Shown here in pieces: positions 8,601 to 15,258 of a DNA stretch of 39,798 nt. The DNA is taken from positions 1 to 39,798 of the IMG/VR virus record IMGVR_UViG_3300030117_007074. One strand, given 5' to 3'. The first letter of the stretch is position 1. Each line of letters opens with the position of its first letter. This stretch comes from a virus. A program made the translations under genes and the position numbers. The notes under the pieces are model-generated. The model was not told the origin of the DNA and did no database searches. It saw only the letters and a list, made by a program, of their open reading frames with translations.

Positions 8601-10263
8601 GCGCCTGGCTCGCGAGCACCTCGACGCGAACAATGGCAAGTTCCGACGACAGAAGTTCGAACAAGAGCTGTGGGAACATACCAAGAAGGGTGGAGGCAAG
8701 AAGCGTCAGGATGTAAGTGTCGCTCAGCGCATCGCGCCGACGAAAGCGCAGCTCCGGCGAGATCCCCTGGCTGATGTAGTCTTTAGTGAGAAGACCGGCA
8801 AGACGCGACTGACGGGGCTGATCGACCCCTACGAGGATGAAACCCGCCTGGTGTCATCGCGAGCTCTGTTTGTAGACAGAACAGCAATCAAGCGCATAGG
8901 CGAGTTCTATGAGTCGGGCACCTTCATCGGAAACCCCAAGACGCGCACCTACAATATGACTTTTGCGACGAGAGGGGAGTCGGGGAACGCCTTCTTTCCC
9001 TTCACGGTAAATGACACCCACATCGCGAAGTTCTTTGACCAGGTTGGCAAAGATGGCAAGTATGCCTTTGGTAATGATGATGCCTACCGAGTAGCTCAGT
9101 ATACGATTGCACGGTCAGCACAGAAGCTGGGGATGAACGCAGATGAAGCCCAGGCCCTCTTCTGGTGGTATGCGAAGAAGTATCTGACAAAAACGGATCC
9201 GTCTTCTGCACAGGTTGGAGCCTTCTGGCGACACAATCTCGGTGAGCCCCTTTCGGCAGGAGAGTTTTCCAGGTATGCCGCTGACGAGCTGGAGCCTTGG
9301 CTTGATCGTACAAAGCCGATCTTCCCCGGTTTCACCAACAAGATCCCGGCAAGCTCGACAGCCGTCGTTACCGAAAGTTTCGTGGACATAGCACAGAGAT
9401 TAAAGGAGTCGCGATCCTTTATACCTATCGCCAGTAAGCACGGTGCCTTCGGAGTGACGGGCGTCGATGCACCCAACATCACTGTCCTGAGGGAGTTTCA
9501 CAAGAAGCTGTGGGATCGCATCTCCTCAGATGGTGGCACCAAGATCCGAGCCCTTGAGGAGCTTGAGCCGATCCTCGGATTTAAGCACCGCGTCGTTCCT
9601 GAGACCTATGGAACGTGGGAGGGCATCGAGCCAAATTACTCGGTGATGATCGATGCCGGCAATGATGAGACGGTGGAGTTCATTGCCTCGATAATGGGTG
9701 AGGCGTTCGATCAGCAGGCTGCGGTCTGGTCAATAGAAGCACCTATTGACATCAGGGAGCTCGCAAAACTTCGAGCGGCTGGTGATGAGATACACGGTTT
9801 TGGAGTTACTTTAAGGAAGCGAGACGGCAGCGAATTTAGCCTGGATGAACTAGAGCAGATACGTCGGTCGCTGCCCAAGAGGGGAGATGGCGACTACAAT
9901 TTCGGGCAGACTCCTGTAAAAACAGAGGTCCGGTTTCTCAACTTTCATAACTGGTCAAGGGTTGATGACCAAGACTTTTTACGCGATATTGGTGACCTAG
10001 GACGAAAGCTCAAGGCAGAGGGTTTGGACGTGCAATTTCCAATCCCTTTTACCCAGAGAGGGGGCTTACTTGGACGTGGAAGCTATAGAAGCAGTATTGA
10101 AAGAGTATGGAATGAAAATGGCCTCGCCGGACGATCCGATATACCAGAGAGGATACTCGGTGACCTTTCTGAACAATATCGAAAGACCTACGACGAGTTC
10201 TTCCGAAAAGGATCCTTCGAGCAGCCCTACGAAGACCTCCCCCCAATTGCCGCCGACGACTGA
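5608..10263 (+). CDS. Giant internal virion / DNA-ejection protein (1551 aa)
   Basis: At 1551 residues this is the largest gene here, three bases after the previous stop. Hydrophobic, potentially membrane-active stretches lie near residues 150-170 (LMLELVSFMPGAAAA), 500-535 (ARGILLQGLAPGALGAFVNPVFFLGLPF) and 750-775 (DIITFGSMGASATVAGVVAG); the rest is soluble and helical. The combination of great size, membrane-active segments and position after the lysis genes parallels podoviral ejection proteins that form a channel across the cell envelope (T7 gp16, P22 gp16/gp20 in role, not in recognisable sequence). I see no transglycosylase or polymerase motifs. A bidirectional terminator follows. Confidence 0.55.
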   Translation: MASDEEYFSQIAGGLQGQPDQVQESDDAYFNSLVQDPGLLHSAPAQVTGALGGETFTEALGSFELADFAKVAINALPSMMENTAGVASAFLNPLDTVSSLAQLASGVQKVYAGAPEDEDTKAARETWEGMKALHTTNLREFAVEDPAGLMLELVSFMPGAAAAHAGKLGRIPQAVSKVARLPETLPLMPVKAALKAPEVFGKYIGPSVFSMQTGKDPVAIRQIFEAGQEGSRGKELATQALRGQYDLKQVVPTVRQAKDAIGKQRASEYEALMAKVDRSQTFDMDGLRQDIERWMSDTEEWGVRIRYDARTKKPIRDKYGRVEVSFTSSKEPTTNLSDASQKRIRTVVNELLDPRYDGGTVAALDDLTQRLGGLRGTTPQLRQSRAFINQLRERIQASSLDRVKGLGPAKRSYAQWSSVINDMEKILSESSDNPEVILRKIIGASQSEHAALNLRRDLLKIVDAKAKTHLLDISSGAALSEILPTGIHARGILLQGLAPGALGAFVNPVFFLGLPFVSPRVVGEFMRAMGIGARWSDRVRSFVEKIRLARPTRAGRGGTVNFEALASRGASIMTVLNTMKEAGYELPQAPLVPVKDPSARRRDTGAPISETPTKDPEAVSARVLGGPTPEDDPSMLVPLPFEVSEGMAWSERFRVLTSNFLPSAQNFAFRSTEGVRALSELSGDEAVAIGKELGGQAKDYAYDHKILGGPLTPEGQAFAMSVSDAVDNYLDTDRIWNDPFTALIDGVDIITFGSMGASATVAGVVAGRVNKMDRLLTGVRNARSKARAAKSPDELQEAVTGLSEAYSELTKNTIGVRKSKIAQERLNDRLVGMGKRDLIQATVDIGEDLQLRGDEARHWGLYKLSDEVYHMPLPGDPILPHGLVEDALATAFDSWGNPSKAQLRKSFEYFYGIHGQAVPASVKRAIGSKAFTQAQMDGVLARALAEAPESARTWYRDMAVLAEDLVGAPNMNEWRGIFALTSTQNPVESNLADTLTVMRLAREHLDANNGKFRRQKFEQELWEHTKKGGGKKRQDVSVAQRIAPTKAQLRRDPLADVVFSEKTGKTRLTGLIDPYEDETRLVSSRALFVDRTAIKRIGEFYESGTFIGNPKTRTYNMTFATRGESGNAFFPFTVNDTHIAKFFDQVGKDGKYAFGNDDAYRVAQYTIARSAQKLGMNADEAQALFWWYAKKYLTKTDPSSAQVGAFWRHNLGEPLSAGEFSRYAADELEPWLDRTKPIFPGFTNKIPASSTAVVTESFVDIAQRLKESRSFIPIASKHGAFGVTGVDAPNITVLREFHKKLWDRISSDGGTKIRALEELEPILGFKHRVVPETYGTWEGIEPNYSVMIDAGNDETVEFIASIMGEAFDQQAAVWSIEAPIDIRELAKLRAAGDEIHGFGVTLRKRDGSEFSLDELEQIRRSLPKRGDGDYNFGQTPVKTEVRFLNFHNWSRVDDQDFLRDIGDLGRKLKAEGLDVQFPIPFTQRGGLLGRGSYRSSIERVWNENGLAGRSDIPERILGDLSEQYRKTYDEFFRKGSFEQPYEDLPPIAADD

Positions 10264-10293
10264 CGATTAACGACGAGCTCAGACGCACAAAAG

Positions 10294-10330
10294 AAGAACC
10301 CCACCAAGCCGAGTGCCTGGTGGGGTTCTT
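10294..10330. terminator. Bidirectional terminator after virion genes
   Basis: A perfect 13-bp stem (AAGAACCCCACCA with its complement TGGTGGGGTTCTT) and an 11-nt loop. It has A residues on one side and TTCTT on the other, between convergent genes ending at 10263 (+) and 10349 (-). Confidence 0.9.
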
Positions 10331-10348
10331 CATTATATATGGTCTAGG

Positions 10349-10597
10349 CTACTTCTTTTTTTTCTTGTGGGACCGTTTCAGGGCTCGCTGCAGCTTTCGA
10401 TTCGGTTCCCAGGCTTCAAAATCTTTGTCACAAACGACGAGCTTTATGGGGCCGATTTTCTCGACCTTTAGGTGCTCGTAATTGATAGCCAGGTGAATAG
10501 CTTGCCGCGAAACCTTTTTGATCTTGGCAGCTTCGCTGACGGTGATGCGGTCGTACATTCCTGCGTTGCCCTTGATTGTCGTCCACTGGGGTTCCAC
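10349..10597 (-). CDS. Small helix-turn-helix protein, possible excisionase
   Basis: An 82-residue basic protein. I chose the GTG at 10597 because GGAGGAG (minus strand, 10605-10611) sits about seven bases upstream; the internal ATG at 10558 has no spaced Shine-Dalgarno. Residues about 17-40 form a winged-helix/excisionase-type HTH (RITVSEAAKIKKVSRQAIHLAI), and the C-terminus is very basic, ending in KKKKK. It lies near the integrase and tRNA, so a recombination directionality factor is a reasonable guess; a simple repressor is the alternative. Confidence 0.65.
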   Translation of the reverse strand: MEPQWTTIKGNAGMYDRITVSEAAKIKKVSRQAIHLAINYEHLKVEKIGPIKLVVCDKDFEAWEPNRKLQRALKRSHKKKKK

Positions 10598-10663
10598 TTG
10601 TTGACTCCTCCCGAGTGTAAACAGGCTCTCGTTGCCGGTCAATAAATTTGTCTGAAAACGGGG

Positions 10664-10881
10664 GTGAGTGAGATTTGTGGGTGAGATTTTGGTGATCTCC
10701 TCTAAACCCCGCATCAGCACTGCGTTTCCTCGACACCTCCACAGGACTCCGGATCCAGTGGAGAGGTAGGCGGGGGTTGGATATACGCGGTTTTATCAGC
10801 ATTACGCATCCAGAAATGTCCAGAAATGTCTGAAATGTGGGTGAGATTTTGGGTGAGATTGGGTGAAAATGGGTGAGATTT
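10664..10881 (+). repeat. Clustered GGGTGAGATT decamers, candidate integrase arm sites
   Basis: GGGTGAGATT occurs at 10679-10688, 10839-10848, 10851-10860 and 10871-10880, with variants at 10666-10675 and 10861-10870. Spacing of 10-12 bp puts the copies on one face of the helix. TCCAGAAATG is also repeated at about 10809-10828. The cluster lies directly against the 5' end of the tRNA gene and beside the integrase, as expected for attP arm-binding sites. No protein-coding gene is visible from 10598 to 10881. Confidence 0.5.
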
Positions 10882-10958
10882 GCTCCCGTAGCTCAGTTGG
10901 ATAGAGCGGCTGCCTCCGGAGCAGCAGGTCGCAGGTTCGAATCCTGTCGGGAGTACCA
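10882..10958 (+). tRNA. tRNA-Arg (anticodon CCG)
   Basis: A complete cloverleaf: acceptor GCTCCCG with CGGGAGT (one G-T pair), D arm GCTC/GAGC, anticodon stem GCTGC/GCAGC with loop CTCCGGA (anticodon CCG, codon CGG), variable loop AGGTC, and T arm with TTCGAAT. The terminal CCA is encoded. A terminator follows at 11007, so it may be an independent transcription unit. Its place beside the integrase suggests that its 3' half is the attachment core, or that it reads CGG codons for the phage. Confidence 0.95.
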
Positions 10959-10967
10959 TCTTCGAGT

Positions 10968-10990
10968 CCAGTCTCAGATCCAGTCTCAGA
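10968..10990 (+). repeat. Tandem CCAGTCTCAGA repeat
   Basis: CCAGTCTCAGA occurs at 10968-10978 and again at 10980-10990, just downstream of the tRNA 3' end and before its terminator. It is a possible further integrase-binding site on the other side of the att core. Confidence 0.5.
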
Positions 10991-11006
10991 CACTACAAAA
11001 CCGGGA

Positions 11007-11039
11007 GAGGGTCCTGCATCATAGCGGGGCCCTCTTTTT
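11007..11039 (+). terminator. Terminator after tRNA-Arg
   Basis: An 8-bp stem GAGGGTCC/GGGCCCTC (one G-T pair), a 12-nt loop and five T residues. It separates the tRNA from the convergent integrase gene. Confidence 0.8.
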
Positions 11040-11051
11040 GTTTCCCGCCTC

Positions 11052-12251
11052 TCATCCAACCTCCGAGAAGATTTCCTCGGTTGCCTTGGCACCTTTTGCT
11101 GCCGACTCACCAGGCACCCACTTTGCATAATTATCTTGGGTCACGGTGACACTAGAGTGGCCCATATTCTGCGACAGTTGTTGCATCGTCAGTGTCCCGG
11201 CCTCAAGGTTCAGCACCGCATAGGTGTGCCGAAAGCTGCCGACGATCTTTCTTCTGCCCTTGGCTCCGGTATCTTCTATTCCTGCTTCCCGAAACCGCGC
11301 CAGAAAGACGCGGTGGGCGTGGTCCTTGGTAACAGGTTTCGATGGGTCGAAATAATAGGGGAAGACCCATCCCTTGCCTCCTGTTGCCAGTTTCCTTTTC
11401 GCGAGTTCTTTTTTCAAGGTGTCGTTTAGCTCTAATGAACGAAGGCCACCTATGGACTTCGCCGTTCCTCCAATGTTGGCGACGTTCACGATCCTGTCGT
11501 CATCGGAAAATTGGTCGAAGCGTAGTTCATGAAGTTCCTGGGGACGCAGACCAAGGTGAATGCCGAAAAGGAAGAACGACAGCCAGTAGGGGGCCTCAAT
11601 GTCAGCGGCCTTGATTGCGTTGATGACGCTATTAACCTGTTCCAGGGTAAGGTGCTTCTTTACCCTGGTCCTATTGTCAACCTTTAGCCGTCCAATGAGT
11701 CTGGACTCCGCGATGTTCTGAAGGTCACGATAGGTTCTGAGGTTATCCTTTCGGTATGCCTTGTAAGCAGTTCCGATTGACCCGGTCCATTTATTAATCG
11801 AAGTCCTGGACCACCTTCGTGTTTCAACGCCATCGCGAATCTCTGTCGCTTCATCCAATGCATTCCGCCAGTCAACGATGTCCGCAGGATGCACATCATC
11901 GATGTATTGATCGAGCAGGTGGGGTGCGAACTCTGCCAAACGTCTCCACGCAGATGCGTAATCAACTGCGACTACGTTCCCTCCCTTTTTTTCGATAAAC
12001 CAGTCACCGAGCTCCTGCAGTGTAATTCGCTGACCGCTGGAGAATTTTGCCTCATTAAGAATCCGCTCCTCTTCCTGGCCTCTTAGCTGCTGGTAGGCTT
12101 CTTTGGCCTCGGTGATATTCCTCACCTTCCGGCCATCCAGTTTCAAGATTTTCGGCCCCCATCTTTTCCGTTCACTGACTTCGCCATCCAGCCTGACGTG
12201 GCCGGATCCGATAAAGTCGCCATTCGGTTTCTGCTTAATTCCGACGGCCAT
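11052..12251 (-). CDS. int: Tyrosine-family site-specific integrase
   Basis: A 399-residue phage integrase that joins attP to the bacterial attB. N-terminal arm-binding and core-binding regions (about 1-190) precede the catalytic domain. Catalytic residues visible: Arg in FGIHLGLRPQELHELRF, the SFRHTYA box (His-x-x-Arg-type pair), His in NMGHSSVTVTQ and nucleophile Tyr in DNYAKW. The ATG at 12251 follows GGAGGG/AGGAA on the minus strand. It is divergent from the Cro/CI-like gene, with its own promoter at 12390-12363. Length is normal. Nothing suggests inactivation. Confidence 0.93.
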   Translation of the reverse strand: MAVGIKQKPNGDFIGSGHVRLDGEVSERKRWGPKILKLDGRKVRNITEAKEAYQQLRGQEEERILNEAKFSSGQRITLQELGDWFIEKKGGNVVAVDYASAWRRLAEFAPHLLDQYIDDVHPADIVDWRNALDEATEIRDGVETRRWSRTSINKWTGSIGTAYKAYRKDNLRTYRDLQNIAESRLIGRLKVDNRTRVKKHLTLEQVNSVINAIKAADIEAPYWLSFFLFGIHLGLRPQELHELRFDQFSDDDRIVNVANIGGTAKSIGGLRSLELNDTLKKELAKRKLATGGKGWVFPYYFDPSKPVTKDHAHRVFLARFREAGIEDTGAKGRRKIVGSFRHTYAVLNLEAGTLTMQQLSQNMGHSSVTVTQDNYAKWVPGESAAKGAKATEEIFSEVG

Positions 12252-12362
12252 TTTCCTTTCCCTCCTCTTACGTGTTTTTCGGAGTTTCTCGGAGTTGCTG
12301 TGTTTTGTTCCAGGTTGTTCCGAGTTCTTCCGAGTTATTGCGGGTCTCTCCCGCTGACTTAG

Positions 12363-12390
12363 AAGATATTCAAATATTGAAGCGTGTCAA
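12363..12390 (-). promoter_or_regulatory. Sigma70-like promoter for int
   Basis: On the minus strand: -35 TTGACA (12390-12385), 16-bp spacer, -10 TATCTT (12368-12363). The spacer contains the inverted repeat TTCAATATTTGAA, a likely operator. The plus-strand sequence GTCAATAGATA (12386-12396) overlapping the -35 recurs at the leftward promoter near 23781. Confidence 0.6.
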
Positions 12391-12515
12391 TAGATAATTG
12401 TTGCCCTCTCTTCGATTACTATATGTAATAAAATGCACATTTATGAAAAAAAATAAGTGGGGCCCCGTATAGACAGTTAGGTCTGCTAGGTGTCGATTTG
12501 CATTTGGTGGGTGCC

Positions 12516-12544
12516 TTGACACCAGTTTTTGAGATCCCCATATT
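12516..12544 (+). promoter_or_regulatory. Candidate rightward promoter for the Cro/CI-like gene
   Basis: TTGACA at 12516-12521, 17-bp spacer, CATATT at 12539-12544. The start codon at 12592 is 48 bp downstream. Confidence 0.5.
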
Positions 12545-12591
12545 CGCGATTGTTAGCAAGAAGCACCGACTAATCACGAGGATTTTGGGCC

Positions 12592-12870
12592 ATGCAATTA
12601 GCAGAGTATCTGAACAGGGCAGGACTTAGCCAGAAGGAGTTTGTTGCTCAAGTTCGAGAATGCGGAGGTGTTTTGTCGCAGCCCACGTTGAGTCTGGTAA
12701 TGAGTGGTCTGCGGCAACCGAGCTTCGACACGATGGTCGATATTCACAATGCGACAAACGGAGAGGTGAGCTTCACGGACATTGCCGGACACAGATTGGT
12801 AACGTCAAGCAATTACGTGAGGTCTCGGAGGCGGCGACCTAAGAGGATGGAAGAACCACAAGTCGCCTAG
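12592..12870 (+). CDS. Cro/CI-type helix-turn-helix regulator
   Basis: A 92-residue DNA-binding protein. Residues 1-50 form an XRE-type HTH: LAEYLNRAGLSQKEFVAQ..., then LSQPTLSLVMSGLRQPSFDTM as turn and recognition helix. The C-terminus is basic (SRRRRPKRM). It is divergent from int and opens the rightward early genes, the usual place of a Cro-like switch protein; it is too short for a full CI repressor with a dimerisation or cleavage domain. GAGG lies upstream of the ATG. Confidence 0.8.
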   Translation: MQLAEYLNRAGLSQKEFVAQVRECGGVLSQPTLSLVMSGLRQPSFDTMVDIHNATNGEVSFTDIAGHRLVTSSNYVRSRRRRPKRMEEPQVA

Positions 12871-12879
12871 AACAAAAGT

Positions 12880-12943
12880 GGGGCCGATGACCCTTGCACG
12901 ATCATCAGCCCCCAAGCGTAAACCACACGACACCATGACGCGA
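12880..12943 (+). promoter_or_regulatory. Hairpin plus conserved box, copy A
   Basis: The hairpin GGGGC-C-GATGA / TCATC-A-GCCCC (12880-12912, ten pairs round one mismatch) is followed after 11 nt by CACACGACACCATGACGCGA (12924-12943). The same box occurs at 14236 and 31443, each time just 3' of a hairpin. It lies 60 bp before the next start codon. It could be a terminator followed by a promoter or a protein-binding site. Confidence 0.55.
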
Positions 12944-13003
12944 TTTTGCCGGTGGTAATAATCAGTATACACGCCACCGGCTCGGCGGTCAAGCGAGGGA
13001 GCT

Positions 13004-13192
13004 TTGCCAGAGCGCACCTTCGAGCAGGGTTGGTATACCACAACGGGAGCAGCCCGGTATGTAGGTAAGTCCAGGACCTGGATTTACGAGCAGATCAAAT
13101 CCGGCGCATTGCGTTCCTTTGTCGCACACGGTTCCGTACGTCGAATGTTTCGTCGTAGGGATCTTGATGCGCTCTTCACCCAGGCACGGTAA
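13004..13192 (+). CDS. Helix-turn-helix (excisionase-like) protein
   Basis: A 62-residue protein with a TTG start; GAGGGA lies at 12995-13000. It has an HTH_17-type fold: WYTTTGAARYVGKSRTWIYEQIKSGALRSF followed by a wing ending in RRRDLDALF. Such proteins act as excisionases or small transcription factors. It is first in the early transcription unit after hairpin-box copy A, and a similar domain occurs in the 26924 gene. Function is probable DNA binding; target unknown. Confidence 0.7.
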   Translation: MPERTFEQGWYTTTGAARYVGKSRTWIYEQIKSGALRSFVAHGSVRRMFRRRDLDALFTQAR

Positions 13193-13227
13193 CTCCGAGT
13201 CTGGGTCTTTCTGTTTGGGGTAAAACG

Positions 13228-13749
13228 ATGACAGATGATGAAGACTATGAGCGTGAGTATCGCGAGCACCTGGGAGAGGATGAGCAGCCGATGCCTGTCC
13301 TTTGTGAGTCTGCCATTGAAGCGAACGACCGGCTTCGAGCTCTGGACTATTGGCGCAAGGAGAAGAGCTCTGTCGAAAGCGTGGCGTCGGAAGAGATGGG
13401 CCGGATCGAAGTCTGGCGGGATCGGGAACTGCGTCGCGTAGAGAAGCGGATCGCGTGGAACGAAAACATCCTGCGCGAGTATCTGGAAGCTCGTGGCAAA
13501 TCGACGTTGTCACTCCCTTATGGAACGCTGAAGGCGAGGAAGGGTCGAGAGCGTATCGACGTTCCCCAGGAGGAGGTCTTCCTGCATTGGGCAGAAGTCA
13601 GTGGCCGTTCTGATCTGGTGAGGAAAAAAGAGACGGTGTCACCAGACAAGAAGAAGATCCTGGAGTGGGTCCGCGAGACCGGGGAAGAGCCGCCTGGCGT
13701 CGAGTTGAACAAGGGTGCGGACACCTTTTCGGTGAATACCGATGGATGA
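13228..13749 (+). CDS. Gam/Gp157-like early protein
   Basis: A 173-residue acidic and helical protein. Residues about 35-95 are a long coiled coil (ALDYWRKEKSSVESVASEEM..., RVEKRIAWNENILREYLEARG), followed by a short beta segment STLSLPYGTLKARKG. That order matches phage Gp157-like and Mu Gam-like host-nuclease inhibitors, which bind DNA ends or inhibit RecBCD-type nucleases. The call rests on overall pattern, not a diagnostic residue. It overlaps the next gene by 8 bp. Confidence 0.55.
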   Translation: MTDDEDYEREYREHLGEDEQPMPVLCESAIEANDRLRALDYWRKEKSSVESVASEEMGRIEVWRDRELRRVEKRIAWNENILREYLEARGKSTLSLPYGTLKARKGRERIDVPQEEVFLHWAEVSGRSDLVRKKETVSPDKKKILEWVRETGEEPPGVELNKGADTFSVNTDG

Positions 13750-14026
13750 CACTCTCGTCACAAACGGTCTGTATGAAGATGCTCGAAAGAGGCTTGTCGA
13801 GCTCCACGAGAGATATGGCTTTATGCGGGTGGACGGTTGGGCGCACGACGACATTCCGGCTTTTGCATATCAGGAGCGCAGACGCCTGTCTAAACTCGTT
13901 ACACGTCGTGCTTGGGATGTATGGGAAGCTATACCGAAGCGCGAGCGTTTTGAACTACTCAAGTTGGTTGATAAGGCAAAGCAGAACGCAGCAAAAATGT
14001 GTGCGGGGGTTTGTGGCGCGTCGTGA
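13742..14026 (+). CDS. Hypothetical early protein (94 aa)
   Basis: A 94-residue protein, helical and charged, with MRVDGWAHDDIPAFAYQERRRLSKLVTRRAWDVWEAIP in the middle. It overlaps the Gam-like gene by 8 bp, so probably belongs to the same operon. No family or motif recognised. The following 250 bp hold no convincing gene but contain a large inverted repeat. Confidence 0.55.
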   Translation: MDDTLVTNGLYEDARKRLVELHERYGFMRVDGWAHDDIPAFAYQERRRLSKLVTRRAWDVWEAIPKRERFELLKLVDKAKQNAAKMCAGVCGAS

Positions 14027-14097
14027 TCGGGGAGCTGTCGAGGGGAGACGTTTCCCGGTCTTCGCCCAATTTCGACTGGGGGAGGTCGATGGCCCCC

Positions 14098-14230
14098 GCG
14101 CACACGAAAATTTTGGGAGGCAACAATTCGGTGGGGTCCTGTGTCGTAATCCCTCCCGCGACTTTATCGGCACCCCTTGATGCCGGGGGGCTCCACCGCA
14201 ACATCATTCCGCCCACAAAATTCTGTGCGC
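14098..14230. other. 133-nt highly structured intergenic element
   Basis: The outer arms 14098-14120 and 14209-14230 pair through about 19 base pairs with small bulges (GCGCACA...TTTTG against CAAAA...TGTGCGC). Inside, CGGTGGGG (14129-14136) pairs with CTCCACCG (14191-14198), and CGGCA/TGCCG forms a further hairpin near 14169-14185. The result is a nested, branched fold. It sits directly before hairpin-box copy B and the SSB-like gene. Candidates: a small RNA, a cis-acting leader or a replication-origin structure. Weak ORFs across it look accidental. Confidence 0.6.
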
Positions 14231-14235
14231 TGCAC

Positions 14236-14257
14236 CGCACGACACCATGACGGGCGA
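14236..14257 (+). promoter_or_regulatory. Conserved box, copy B
   Basis: CGCACGACACCATGACGGGCGA, matching copies A and C over the core CACGACACCATNACG. It starts six bases after the 3' arm of the structured element and ends 20 bases before the SSB-like start codon. Confidence 0.55.
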
Positions 14258-14277
14258 GTCGATGGAAGGAAGAGACG

Positions 14278-14745
14278 ATGAAGTACGAGATACCCAAGCA
14301 GGAGTATGACCCATATCCGAAGGGACCGTCCGAGGGCATCATCTATGAGATTGAGGACAAGGGCATGATCGAGACGCCTTTCGGTGACAAGCACAAGCTG
14401 TCAATCAAGATCGAATCGTTGAAGCATAAGCTCGATGACGGGCGACCATTTACGATTCAGAAGCTCGTGAACCTGTCGGGTCACGAGAACTCCGATCTCT
14501 ACAAGTTTCGGTGCGCGGCTCGTGGCATTGAGGTTCTGGCCGACGATGATGCCTACAACTTCGATCCTGACGAGCTCGTAGGCACCAGGATCAGTTACGT
14601 GGTCGAGCACCAGCAGTCTCCAAGAAATGGCAAGACCTATGGCAACATCTCATCGGGATCCGTCTGGCGTCTGGAGGATCAGTCCAAGGGCGAGATGCAA
14701 AACCAGGCAGGACAGGAAACGTCGAAAGACGACTTGCCCTTCTAG
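14278..14745 (+). CDS. Single-stranded DNA-binding-like protein with DDLPF tail
   Basis: A 155-residue protein. It has a beta-rich body (KHKLSIKIESLKHKL, YKFRCAARGIEVLA, GTRISYVVEHQQSPRNGKTYGNI), a polar linker and the extreme C-terminus SKDDLPF. An acidic tail ending in a hydrophobic Pro-Phe pair is the hallmark by which bacterial and phage SSBs recruit replication proteins. It probably coats single-stranded phage DNA during replication or recombination. A good ribosome site (GGAAGGAAGAG) precedes the ATG. No strong sequence match to E. coli SSB is claimed. Confidence 0.65.
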   Translation: MKYEIPKQEYDPYPKGPSEGIIYEIEDKGMIETPFGDKHKLSIKIESLKHKLDDGRPFTIQKLVNLSGHENSDLYKFRCAARGIEVLADDDAYNFDPDELVGTRISYVVEHQQSPRNGKTYGNISSGSVWRLEDQSKGEMQNQAGQETSKDDLPF

Positions 14746-14749
14746 TGTT

Positions 14750-14986
14750 TTGCTGGTTGAGGGTGGCGGGTATCGGATAGACCCGCTGCCCGATTCCTTG
14801 TGGCGTATAACCTCGCCGGACGCAAAGGAGTATGTAGTGGACATGGAATACGAATCGTGTACGTGTCCGGCGTTCTACGGAGGCAAGAGACCGTGCAAAC
14901 ATCTGACGGCAATAATCAGGGCGACCTCTTTAATCCCGATCCTGAAGGAAGTAGGCAGGCGAGAGACGCTGCCCTCGAACAAGTAG
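14750..14986 (+). CDS. Small SWIM zinc-finger protein
   Basis: About 78 residues if translation starts at TTG 14750; the start is uncertain because the open frame extends upstream over the SSB-like gene. The SWIM signature CxCx(n)CxH is complete in CTCPAFYGGKRPCKHL (C, C, C, H). SWIM domains bind DNA or protein and occur as tiny phage early proteins. It lies immediately after the SSB-like gene and overlaps the next gene in another frame by about 94 bp. Confidence 0.6.
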   Translation: MLVEGGGYRIDPLPDSLWRITSPDAKEYVVDMEYESCTCPAFYGGKRPCKHLTAIIRATSLIPILKEVGRRETLPSNK

Positions 14987-15258
14987 GGAACAACTCGGGC
15001 GGCTTTATGGACCGAGCTCTTGGAGCTATCGACCTCATCACAGAGGGGCAGACGTTGACCGGGGAGGAGATCCGCTTCCGATTGATACAGGAGAAGATCG
15101 CGCCTCACCATCACAATGCTTGGGGGGCGTTGATCTCGGCTGCTGTTCGCAGGGGCCTGATACGGGAGACGGGACGGTGGGTGGCGATGCGAAGTACCAA
15201 GAGCAAAGCTCGCCGTACTCCTGAGTATTGGAGAACGGGCGTGCCGTATGAGTGCTAG
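14893..15258 (+). CDS. Winged-helix-like early protein
   Basis: 121 residues from GTG 14893, chosen because GGAGG (14879-14883) lies nine bases upstream. Residues about 35-100 carry LTGEEIRFRLIQEKIAPHHHNAWGALISAAVRRGLI, a winged-helix-like pattern that I recall as common in phage replication regions (HHxNAWGAL), followed by a basic tail with RRTPEYWR. Function unknown, perhaps DNA binding. It overlaps the SWIM gene at its 5' end. Confidence 0.6.
   Translation: MQTSDGNNQGDLFNPDPEGSRQARDAALEQVGNNSGGFMDRALGAIDLITEGQTLTGEEIRFRLIQEKIAPHHHNAWGALISAAVRRGLIRETGRWVAMRSTKSKARRTPEYWRTGVPYEC

Larger units (their letters stand above)
12252..12591. other. Divergent control region between int and repressor-like gene
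   Basis: A 340-bp region without a convincing gene. Near int it has GGAGTT and CCGAGTT repeats (12273-12335: two CGGAGTT copies and two TTCCGAGTT copies), which may be operator or arm sites. The middle is AT-rich. It holds the int promoter (12390-12363) and the rightward promoter (12516-12544). TTCAAATATTGAA (12369-12381), an inverted repeat, lies inside the int promoter spacer. Confidence 0.6.

Noticed and set aside
10714-11128. Minus-strand ORFs with TPDRIRTCDLLLRR-type or PTGFEPATC-type protein
   Set aside because: These are the well-known false translations of the antisense of tRNA genes; the tRNA-Arg cloverleaf explains the sequence.
12869-13041. CRISPR-like repeats
   Set aside because: The repeated boxes are far apart, only three copies, without regular spacers; no CRISPR array is present anywhere in the window.
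13999-14250. 83-aa plus-strand ORF over the structured element
   Set aside because: No ribosome site, odd composition, and the DNA is better explained by nested inverted repeats. Minus-strand ORFs here are equally weak.
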